A DNA stretch of 64,000 nucleotides, from the NCBI RefSeq assembly GCF_020911925.1, contig NZ_CP087134.1, forward strand, positions 4,836,001 to 4,900,000. Direction: 5' to 3'. This document shows, in pieces, positions 55,401 to 63,500 of this stretch. This DNA comes from Flavobacterium cupriresistens (GTDB lineage: Bacteria > Bacteroidota > Bacteroidia > Flavobacteriales > Flavobacteriaceae). Position 1 is the first letter of the stretch; the number at the start of each line of letters is the position of its first letter. The translations under genes and the position numbers were made by a program. The notes beneath the pieces were generated by a model that worked only from the letters and a program-made list of their open reading frames with translations, had not been told where the DNA came from and did no database searches.

Positions 55401-58400
55401 ATACAAACTCATAATAATTATTTCCTAAATCAAGTACTTTTAATCGCATTAATGAACTATCGGAAAGTATAAAGCCTTCCTCTCTGTCTTTCAACTTAAA
55501 TTGCTTAACATAGTCATCAATATTCCTTTCTTTTATAGAAGCAGGCAGCTTTTCAAAATAAAAATTTGCCGCTACTTCTTTTCGAACTACTTGTAGTGGT
55601 ATGTCAGTTATATTATTTATAAAACCCGTTCTCAGTACCGAATGTCGTTCAACTAATTTTTTATAGGCTTCATGAACTTCACTAATCTCTATATTTTTTA
55701 TTTGCAATCTGTAAGATATTTGCTCAAAATATAACGAATTCGACTTGCTGGTTAGCCAGTGATAATAGATACCTTGTTGCAATGGCGAAAGCTCATATAC
55801 ATTTTCTATAGTTTGCGTTGACTTAATCTGACTTAATTCATTCACTGTTAATTCTTTGAACAGCAAGTCCGAAGGTGTTTTATAGGTTTCGTTTTTCTTT
55901 GATACCTTCTCAATTAACAATAATAATTTTTCTTGATAAGCCTCTGATAATTTTTTAATTGTATCGTGAGAATACATCAAATCAGAGTACATTATAGTCA
56001 TAGAAAGTTTTCCCGACTCTGTAGATCCTGTAATACTTAAAAGAGAAATATCTGAATTTTCTTTTGCAATGTTATCCCCAATAGATTCGGAGGAATAACT
56101 AAAATCAGATTGAAAATTTTCTGAGAAAGAGTTGTCAAAATCTCCCAAATAATTAAACGATATGGATGAATTTATTTCCAGCGCTCCATAGTCCTCATTC
56201 AAGTATTTTAAAATCCCAAAACCTATTCCTTTGGCAGGTATTTTTCTAATATTTTCTTTTACTTTTATTAGGCTATCTATATCTTCCTCTGTATTTGTAA
56301 TGTCTAATATTAAAGGATATTCTGTTGTAAACCAACCAATGGTTCTGCTAACATCTATATCTTCAATTATATCTTCTCTTCCATGGCCTTCCATCTTAAT
56401 TATGGTACGATCCTGTTCAAACACTTCTTTTATGGCCAATGCTAAACCCGTTAACAATACATCATTGATTTCTGTTGTATAAACCTTATGAAATTTGGTT
56501 TGTAGCAACTCCGTTGTTTGTCTGTCTAAGCTAAAAGTGAACTGATTCTCCAGGGCTGCAGCGCTCTCATTGATTTTATAATCTGTTTTTATTCGAGCTG
56601 CTTTTTCTTGACTTAATGTAGACCAATATGATGCTTCATTAATCATTTTTTTACTATAGGCATGTTTTTGTTGTGATAATGCCCATTGTTGAAATGAATT
56701 TGTTTTTAATGGCAATACTAACTTTTCATTTTTTTCTGCCTGATTGTACAGTGTTAATAAATCTTCAATTAGAATTCTCCACGAAACAGCGTCTATTACT
56801 AAATGGTGCACTATTATTGCCAGTCTGTCCCCGTCATTCATTTTGAAATGTGCCACTTTAAGTAACGGACCATTAGTAAGATTAAATGATTTTTGCAGCT
56901 TTTCAGACACAGCAGTCATTTCGTCTAATGGGTTTTCATAAGTCGTCAGATCATGATCAATTACTGTATAATCTCTTACATCAAAGGGATTATTGTATTG
57001 TATCCTTTTTCCATTCTCTTCTTTAAAGACGATTCGCAAGGCATCATGATGCTCCAATAACTTATGGATACAATCTTGTAATACGATGCTTTTTATTCTT
57101 GACTCACTTTTTAACAGTACTGACTGATTGTAATGCTGTGGCGCATTAACGTTAGGGTTTTCGAAAAGATAATGTTGTATAGGAGTTAAAGGAGATTCTC
57201 CTACAACCTCTTTTTGATTAATTATGGTTACACTTGAAGTTAAAAGCAATGCTAAATTCTCAATAACAGGATTCCTTAATATTTGCTCGACTTTTAGAGT
57301 GTACCCAGCTTGTTTTAATCTGGAAACTATTTGAATAGATTTTATAGAATCACCTCCTAATTCATAAAAACTATTCTTGACACTAATTTGTTTATGTTTT
57401 AACACTTCTTGACATATCGTCACTAAAACTTCCTCTTTTGTGTTTCTGGGAGCTATATAATCAACTTTTACTGATAATTGATTTTCATGAAGTTGTTGCA
57501 ACTTTTTAGTATCAATTTTACCATTAGGTGTAAGTGGAAATTTCTCAAATTGCTGATAGTGTGCGGGAATCATGTAATTAGGTACTCTATCGATCAGGAA
57601 ATTCCTTATTTCTGCTACATTGAATGCTCTATCTGCAACAATATAAGCGAATAGCTCCTCTTGATTTGCAACTCCTTTTTTTACTAACACAACTACTTCC
57701 CGGATACCTTCAATCTGTCTTATATAAGATTCTATTTCTCCAAGCTCAATTCTATATCCTCTAATTTTTACCTGATTATCTGCTCTTCCAAGAAATTCAA
57801 TATTGCCGTCATACAACCATATCGCTACATCTCCTGTTCTATATAATTTTACTCCTTTTTCAAATGGACTCTCTATAAATTTTTCTGAGGTCAGTTCTGG
57901 CCTGTTTAAATATCCTTGTGCTACACCTTCTCCCGAAATATATAATTCACCTATAGCTCCTTTAGGGATAAGTCTTTGCTCCTTATTTAACAGGTAAACT
58001 TTGGTGTTACCAATAGGTTTCCCTATGGTAGAAATGACAGGCTCATTCCTACTATATTTGTATACAGAGCTCCAGACGGTGCATTCAGTAGGTCCATATT
58101 CATTAAATAAAGTACAATCGCTTAATGTTTTAACCGCATGAAATTCGTCAACCAATGAGGTATGACATAATTCTCCTGCTACAATGATTTCTTTTAAATC
58201 ATTGTTCATTTGCGAAAGAGGTTGCAATAATATTTTAAGATAGGAAGGCACAGTTAAAAAGTGACTTACCTTTTCTTTCCGAATGAAATCTGTTAGGTAT
58301 TCAATATCCTCTAACATATCTGCGGGAGGTATACATAATTTACCTCCAACACTGAGTGTTCCAAAGATCCCAGCTATAGAACTATCAAAAGCAATAGAAG

Positions 58401-60522
58401 ATAAGAGTAAAAAAGCATTTACTTTTTCATAAGCTTGTATTCTTGCATTATTAGAATGCATTAAATTTTTATGTGAAATTAAAACCCCCTTTGGTTTTCC
58501 TGTAGAACCGGAAGTATATATAACATAAGCCAAATCTGAAGGTTTGATATTTAATATCCTATTTTCATCAGAATAAGATGTTTTTCTTGTAATAAATTCT
58601 TCTATTACCTTATCATCTATTATTACTTTACATTGAGCATCATTTTCAATAAAATCAATCCTTTCTACGGGATAATTAACATCTATTGGAACATAAGCTC
58701 CATTTGCCTTTAGTGCTGAAAAAATAGCAATTATAGCCCAATGCCCCTGAGCTAATTTTATTCCGATAAAATCATTTGGCTGAACATTAAATTGCTCAAT
58801 CAAATAGCTTGAAAATTGATTCGAAATTTTATTGAATTCACTATAATTAAGTTTAGTATCTTTATCAGATATAGCCATTTCATCAGGAAATTCTTTGGCT
58901 ATTTCCTCTATTACATCCACTATTGACTTACTTAAAGTAGATTTGTTTTTTACGTTGTTAAATAGGACTAATTGCTCATTTTTTTCTTCGGCACTTAAAA
59001 AATCAAGCTTTTCTATTGGATCATTGGAGCATACTACTATTTCTGAAATTCGTTTGAAATGACCTATCAGTGTCTTAATCATGTCCTCTTCATACAAATC
59101 TGTATTATAAACTGCTTTTAAAAACAGGTGCCCATCTGTTTCTGAAAAGTGAAATTCTATATCAAATAATGCTTTGCACAGGTTTTTACTTTCTATATCG
59201 ATACTGTTTTTTTCTTCAAAGATCTCTCCTGTATCATCATCGGTGTTTTGAAGAATTAACATGATATCAAAAAGAGGACTACGACTAACATCTTTTGTTA
59301 AATTTAAATCCTCAATTAATAAATCAAAAGGATATTCTTGATGCAGAAATGCTTGCAACGTGTTCTTTTTAACTTCTTCATAAAATTCTTTAAACGAATG
59401 CTGAGCGTCAATTTTATTTCGGAGTGCCAAAGTATTTACGTAAAAACCTATTTGGTTTTCTAAAGCCGCATGGTTTCTACCAGCAACAGGAGCCCCAATT
59501 ACGATATCATTTATATTCGTGTAGCTATAAATTAATACATCTAATATTCCCAGTAAGGTTATAAAAAGACTGCCTTTGTTATCGTTAGAAAATTGCTTTA
59601 ATTTTTCTGTTAAAGGTTTTGATAAATATGTTTCTATTGACGCACCATTATGTGTTTTTAATAATGGTCTTTTTTTACTTGAAGGCAAATTAATTCTTGG
59701 TAACTCTTCAAAGAAAACACTTCCCCAATAGTCTTTATGGGTAGCATCAGGTTTTGCTAATTGTTGTAGCTGCCATTCTGCATAATCTTTGTATTGAATT
59801 TCCATCTTTTCAATTTCATTCTCTCTCCCAGATGCGTATAACTTATAATGATTTAAAACATCTTTAGCTAATACGCCCATAGACCATCCATCACTTATAA
59901 TGTGATGCATATTATAATAAAAGGTATATTCATTACCGGAAGTTTTGAAAATTGAAACTCTCAATAGTGGTCCATTTTCTAAATCAAACTTCTTATATGA
60001 ATCTTCTTGTATATAATCTGTTATGATTTTTAATTGATCCGGCTTATCACTAAAATCCTTGTAATTGATAACAAAATTGAGTTCTGTAACAGGCAAAACC
60101 CATTGACGAATTTCATCATTATCGTTTTTTCTAAATACGGTACGTAATATTTCATGCTTTTCAATTACGGAGACTATTGCTTTTTTGAATTTTTCAATAT
60201 CATAATCCCCTTTTAATTCAATCGATGCAGGCATATTATAAGCTTCAGAAACGCCTTCAAATTGAGATGAAACCCAAAGCCTCTTTTGAGAATGCGATAA
60301 GGCATAACTTTCCTGAGTTTCAATTTTTTTGATTTCTTCAAACTTTTTAGCTGAAGCATATTTTTTAAAGTAGGCTACTAACTCTGCTTTGTGTTCTTTT
60401 AATTTTGAAATGATGTTGGGGTCCAATTGATCCCCGTCAAAACTGATTTGCAAATCATCACCATCTAAGGTTAAGCTTATTTGATGATCGGTAATTTCTT
60501 TTATTAATTCAATTATTTCCAT
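49435..60522 (-). CDS. Three-module NRPS: TubC docking-C-A-PCP-E-C-A(Ser)-PCP-C-A(Ser)-PCP
   Basis: A 3695-residue NRPS. Residues 1-55 resemble a TubC-type docking domain (SLTLDGDDLQISFDG). Domain order by core motifs: C1 (HHIISDG near 205), A1 (YTSGSTGKPKG near 666), PCP1 (LGGDSIKS near 1057), E (HHLVIDAVSW near 1238), C2 (HHHILMDGW near 1708), A2 (near 2176), PCP2 (near 2565), C3 (HHAILDGW near 2777), A3 (near 3238), PCP3 (near 3627). A1 pocket reads D-S-A-L-I-A-E-V-W (unassigned); A2 and A3 read D-V-W-H-V-S-L-I-D, a serine code. The A2-PCP2 and A3-PCP3 blocks are nearly identical in DNA. Starts three bases after the upstream PKS stop. Confidence 0.95.
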   Translation of the reverse strand: MEIIELIKEITDHQISLTLDGDDLQISFDGDQLDPNIISKLKEHKAELVAYFKKYASAKKFEEIKKIETQESYALSHSQKRLWVSSQFEGVSEAYNMPASIELKGDYDIEKFKKAIVSVIEKHEILRTVFRKNDNDEIRQWVLPVTELNFVINYKDFSDKPDQLKIITDYIQEDSYKKFDLENGPLLRVSIFKTSGNEYTFYYNMHHIISDGWSMGVLAKDVLNHYKLYASGRENEIEKMEIQYKDYAEWQLQQLAKPDATHKDYWGSVFFEELPRINLPSSKKRPLLKTHNGASIETYLSKPLTEKLKQFSNDNKGSLFITLLGILDVLIYSYTNINDIVIGAPVAGRNHAALENQIGFYVNTLALRNKIDAQHSFKEFYEEVKKNTLQAFLHQEYPFDLLIEDLNLTKDVSRSPLFDIMLILQNTDDDTGEIFEEKNSIDIESKNLCKALFDIEFHFSETDGHLFLKAVYNTDLYEEDMIKTLIGHFKRISEIVVCSNDPIEKLDFLSAEEKNEQLVLFNNVKNKSTLSKSIVDVIEEIAKEFPDEMAISDKDTKLNYSEFNKISNQFSSYLIEQFNVQPNDFIGIKLAQGHWAIIAIFSALKANGAYVPIDVNYPVERIDFIENDAQCKVIIDDKVIEEFITRKTSYSDENRILNIKPSDLAYVIYTSGSTGKPKGVLISHKNLMHSNNARIQAYEKVNAFLLLSSIAFDSSIAGIFGTLSVGGKLCIPPADMLEDIEYLTDFIRKEKVSHFLTVPSYLKILLQPLSQMNNDLKEIIVAGELCHTSLVDEFHAVKTLSDCTLFNEYGPTECTVWSSVYKYSRNEPVISTIGKPIGNTKVYLLNKEQRLIPKGAIGELYISGEGVAQGYLNRPELTSEKFIESPFEKGVKLYRTGDVAIWLYDGNIEFLGRADNQVKIRGYRIELGEIESYIRQIEGIREVVVLVKKGVANQEELFAYIVADRAFNVAEIRNFLIDRVPNYMIPAHYQQFEKFPLTPNGKIDTKKLQQLHENQLSVKVDYIAPRNTKEEVLVTICQEVLKHKQISVKNSFYELGGDSIKSIQIVSRLKQAGYTLKVEQILRNPVIENLALLLTSSVTIINQKEVVGESPLTPIQHYLFENPNVNAPQHYNQSVLLKSESRIKSIVLQDCIHKLLEHHDALRIVFKEENGKRIQYNNPFDVRDYTVIDHDLTTYENPLDEMTAVSEKLQKSFNLTNGPLLKVAHFKMNDGDRLAIIVHHLVIDAVSWRILIEDLLTLYNQAEKNEKLVLPLKTNSFQQWALSQQKHAYSKKMINEASYWSTLSQEKAARIKTDYKINESAAALENQFTFSLDRQTTELLQTKFHKVYTTEINDVLLTGLALAIKEVFEQDRTIIKMEGHGREDIIEDIDVSRTIGWFTTEYPLILDITNTEEDIDSLIKVKENIRKIPAKGIGFGILKYLNEDYGALEINSSISFNYLGDFDNSFSENFQSDFSYSSESIGDNIAKENSDISLLSITGSTESGKLSMTIMYSDLMYSHDTIKKLSEAYQEKLLLLIEKVSKKNETYKTPSDLLFKELTVNELSQIKSTQTIENVYELSPLQQGIYYHWLTSKSNSLYFEQISYRLQIKNIEISEVHEAYKKLVERHSVLRTGFINNITDIPLQVVRKEVAANFYFEKLPASIKERNIDDYVKQFKLKDREEGFILSDSSLMRLKVLDLGNNYYEFVWSHHHILMDGWCMSILINDFNQLLMGISGNSAVNLAEPKPYSEYIHWLRSVDTDESMGYWKNYLEDYNTVAILPFVKDLAQSTYTEGTQSLKIEGELFTKMQTLCNSAAITQSTFLQSVWGYLLSKYNNTNDVVFGAVVSGRPADLSEIEDMIGLFINTIPIRIKHQEKDTPLTLLKRMQQMAIDSNAHHYQNLAKVQSQSELGTELINHIMIFENFPIQEAVKESASLINRSDESDQNLFVEAIEVFEQTNYDFNLMVLPSTTSMRIDFKFNSEKYDAASIEKLSRHLFNVIEQFATLENKYLTEIDCLLDDDRDLILNVFNATAVNYEEDKTVLDLFKECVSEFPDRTAVSYQDTIISYQQLDVLTDQLSYYLCENFEVQSNDLVGIKLERSQKMLIAILGVLKSGAGYVPIDTHYPETRLEYIKSDSSYKICIDDAVLEIFEKEKSNSKIPAVQRTVSGSNIAYAIYTSGSTGNPKGVLNDHSGLYNRLLWMRDDLKISSKDVILQKTPYTFDVSVWELLMPSITGCELVFAQPEGHKDPAYLQEIIAEKQVTVMHFVPSMLGIFLEELDPSKCKSLRHVVCSGEALPGVMVEEFKQKLPWVRIHNLYGPTEAAIDVTSIDLTEVDTKREGVTIGKPVANTKIYIVNKQMSLQPVGIPGELLIEGIQVARGYLNNPELNSDRFIPSPFNNQKRAYRTGDLAKWLPNGEISYLGRIDNQVKIRGNRIELGEIETRIQEFDYVEHVAVLVKGDSTLRKYLVAYVISKSGYTQELLFDHLKDSLPDYMIPSRIIELDSFPLTNSGKLNRKALSDLKEETAVSSYEAPRNEMESELVSIWEEVLKQNKIGIRDNFFWIGGDSILSIRLISKINKKFDVSLTIAQLYEFNTVEALRTQIEKDVYSSKHKQFTKKEIEDKIDLIKEKVLTEISCAETIEDVYPMSDIQKGMVILSSLNSGTGIYHDQFVFQIPTVNTERFKEAFSILIWKHASLRSRFDLTTYEYEVQIVEKEIEFAIDYQDIKELGTKEKEDYIKRYMVSERQNTFSMESGLLWRISLFQINETATIFLFQFHHAILDGWSMATLNTELFQIYRDLTNSTTPKFEKLKSTNRDAIIEELYEKNNQENISFWQEELADYKRLDIFKSENANEHFEKVYDFDFKYKLEEKCKKDGVSIKTAIYAAFIHVLKIMNYEEDFVIGMVTNNRPVIEDGEKILGCFLNTIPVRNRLENSHNLTWSDYFRNTENQLTAIKKNERLTLYEISKITNEETLGGSPFFDVLVNYVDFHVYNELELETDESFVKSREFDFNVKSFEATNTVFDLNINLSGHELKLGYALKRGLKLDITLEKIHSLIDEILSIYLNLPNQKLSETNLSIDDRDLILNVFNATAVKYEEDKTVLDLFKECVSEFPDRTAVSYQDAIISYQQMDVLTDQLSYYLCENFEVQSNDLVGIKLERSQKMLIAILGVLKSGAGYVPIDTHYPETRLEYIKSDSSYKICIDDAVLEIFEKEKSNSKIPAIQRTVSGANIAYAIYTSGSTGNPKGVLNDHSGLYNRLLWMRDDLKICSKDVILQKTPYTFDVSVWELLMPSITGCELVFAQPEGHKDPAYLQEIIAEKQVTVMHFVPSMLGIFLEELDPSKCKSLRHVVCSGEALPGVMVEEFKQKLPWVRIHNLYGPTEAAIDVTSIDLTEVDTKRAGVTIGKPVANTKIYIVNKQMSLQPVGIPGELLIEGIQVARGYLNNPELNSDRFIPSPFNSQKRAYRTGDLAKWLPNGEISYLGRIDNQVKIRGNRIELGEIETRIQEFDYVEHVAVLVKGDSTLRKYLVAYVISKSGYTQELLFDHLKDSLPDYMIPSRIIELDSFPLTNSGKLNRKALSDLKEETAVSSYEAPRNEMESELVSIWEEVLKQNKIGIRDNFFWIGGDSILSIRLISKINKKFDVSLTIAQLYEFNTISDLTDQIKNNVNSSEEHEIVREDILMSFDKLREEIM
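49546..51281. repeat. A-PCP duplication, copy in module 3
   Basis: This segment matches 52732-54467 at a constant offset of 3186 bases with only scattered substitutions and no indels that I can see. It covers the last A domain and PCP of the large NRPS (residues about 3081-3659). Sequence on both sides diverges abruptly. Confidence 0.95.
52732..54467. repeat. A-PCP duplication, copy in module 2
   Basis: The partner of 49546-51281, covering residues about 2019-2597 of the large NRPS. Near-identity at silent positions points to a recent duplication or ongoing gene conversion. Both copies carry the same serine-type pocket residues. Confidence 0.95.
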
Positions 60523-60525
60523 AAT

Positions 60526-63500
60526 TTATATCTTAATCATATTAGTTTTTGCTGTTTGAACATTCAAAATCTTGGTCGCCAAATCGATCTCCATTGCAAT
60601 CATTTTTACCGTTGCTTTCTGATAAAAATCCTGTAAGTCTAATAGAATACTGTATTGTTTTTCAATTCGTTTTATAAAAATCATGGCTTTTAGGGAATCT
60701 CCTCCTAACTCAAAGAAATCATCTGTGATTCCGACTTTTTCATAATTAAAAAAATCTTGTATCATCTCGCACAATTCCGCTTCCAATTTGGTTTCAGGGG
60801 CGGTATAGGCGGTCACTACGACTGGACGTTCTATAGTATTTTTAGTAGTTAATACTGGATCTTCCGTTTTCTTAGATTCAGCTATAATATGATTCAGATC
60901 ACGGTGAGACAGTATTAAACTCGAAATATTTTTGGTCAAAAATGAGTTTTTGAACACCGTAATAATTTCTTCATCGGTTAATTTTCTACCGGTTAAATCA
61001 TCCAAATAAACCGTGATCCAGTGGTTCAGTTCATCGCTCTTATGTTCTTTGAATAAGGTGGTATAAATTTCAGATAAAACACCCGATCTGTATTTTGAGC
61101 CTTCTATTATGGAAGAAAGTCTTAGAGGAAACCAAACAAAATCTATATTTATGTTTTTAATAGCTTCGTAAAGATTGTCAATAAACCTAGTTTTAATCTT
61201 AACTTCAGTCGCCAAATCAGCTACATCTAATGGCTCTAAATCTACTTGATCGTTCCATAGTTCAGGATTGCATATTATTCCGGAAATACTGTCATGTTCT
61301 TTAAGAATGAATTCAATAGTTTCTTTAAATTGTTTTGGACATTCTAAATTGGTCTGATATTTTATTACATTTTCAGCTATTGAGTCCTCATTAGCGGTCG
61401 TATTACCGCAAAGCAATAAAACGTTGCTATTATTTGATAAAGAGGAGAGATGATCCACAATCGGTTTCACAATACCGGCTGTAGAGTGAATTACCAAATA
61501 ATTTTTCTCTCCTTCAAATTCCGTACTTTTTTTAGTACTGTTTAATTTTATATTTTCAAAAAAGGGTACCCAACGATTGTTGTTTCTATAGGCTACAGTG
61601 CTATCTTTTTCGTTAAATATTAGATCATTAACAATATTTTCAATCAGTACCGGATCATCCTGATCCTGATCTGCGTCTAGTATATAATTCGTAAACAGCC
61701 TTTCTTTTCTATCAAATAAATCCGCCATTTTTATTGCGAAGTCCATTGAAATACTGCTTACTTCATTTCCTAAAACTCTAGTATTGAACTTAGATAAGAA
61801 AGTTACTTTTATTGAAAATTGATTTACTGATTCATACAAGAACTTTATAGGATTGTAGTTTACATCCCCTTCCTTTGGAGTATCAATCAACCAGTTATAT
61901 ATGACATTTATAACTTTAATTTTCTTTGCTTTTAAATCAGCAAACAGCTCCTGAAAATTAGTACTGTTATTAGGGTCAATGCTATAAATACCTGAATCCG
62001 ACTTTACAAACGAAGATCCTTTAGTAACCATAACGATCTCATTACCCAGCGATAGCATTTGATTTTCTATAGCTGTTATGGTTTTTCCACTATTTGAAAA
62101 GATCAGATAAACTCCTTTTTCTTCAGATTTTTTTTCTGAGCTCTCGATTAACGATTTTTTCCAATTGTTTATATAATAGGAATTGAAAATGCTTCTTTCC
62201 GCATTTTTAAAAGCGCCTCCATTATTCATCAATTGGGTAATCGGACTTACTTTAACCGGTAATGTTGTTTTGTCAAATACATAAGTAGGAGCCGGTATTT
62301 TATAATGTTTTTGATAATCATAATAGGCTTCCCAGTCAACCTCAATTCCGTGTTCCCAAATACGGCCTAGAGACTCGTTAAAAAACTGATAATCATTGAC
62401 ATCATTTTTTATATGCCTAATTGAATGAATAGCTGTTTGATCCGAATTATAATATTGATTTTGTTTCAGAAAAGAAGTCAAAGTATGACCAGGGCCAATT
62501 TCTATATAGAGGCCATCTCCTTTTTGTAATAAATAATTTATACCGTCAAAGAAGTTCACTGTCCCTCTTAAATGAGCCACCCAATATTTTGCTGAAGTCG
62601 CGTCCTCTTTGGTTATTTCTTCACCTGTCAGATTAGATACAAATGGAAATTTAGGGAACGAAAGCGTGACTTTTTTAATAATTTCTTCGTACTCTTCCAA
62701 AATACTATCCATCATATCGGAATGAAAAGCATGAGAAGTTTTTAATGGCACATAACTTATGTTATTTTCACCCAGTATTTCCGTAAACTCTGAAATAGCC
62801 TTTTTTGTTCCGGATGCCACAAATGAATTTGCCGTATTTATGGCAGCAATAGACACGTTTTTTGGAAGTAAAGGCTTAATCTCAGCTAGATTTACCCCAA
62901 TACCAATCATATCACCTTCTTCAATTTTTGCCATTAACTCAGCTCTTTTTGTCACTACATACAGAGCGTCTTCAAATGAAAAAACCTCGCTGATGCAAGC
63001 CGCTACGTATTCTCCTAAACTATGCCCTATCATACTGTCAGGTGTAACACCTAATCTTATATAGAGTTTTGCAAAAGCGTATTCTACTAAAAATAATAAT
63101 GGCTGTGTATAAAAAGTATTATTAATTAGTTCTTTGTTAGCGGTTTCACTGTCGGTATATCCTAAGATTATACTGTAGTCTATTCCGGTTAATTTGGTTA
63201 TTATTTTAAATCCTTTGTCAATTATTGATTGAAAGAAAGGATTATTTAAATACACTTCTTTAGCCATCAGAAAATACTGGCTGCCTTGACCGGAAAACAT
63301 GAAAACAATCTTTTTTTTCCTGTTATTGCTAAGCTCCTTCTCCGGAACTGTATCAAACTGAATCAATTGATTTATCGCTTCTTCTTTATTTTTACAAACA
63401 ATATAATTTCTGTATCTGAAATCTTTACGCCCCGTGTTTAGCGTATAGGCCAGAGCAGGAATCTTAATCTCTTCATTCTTTTCTAAAAAATTTCTGAGCG

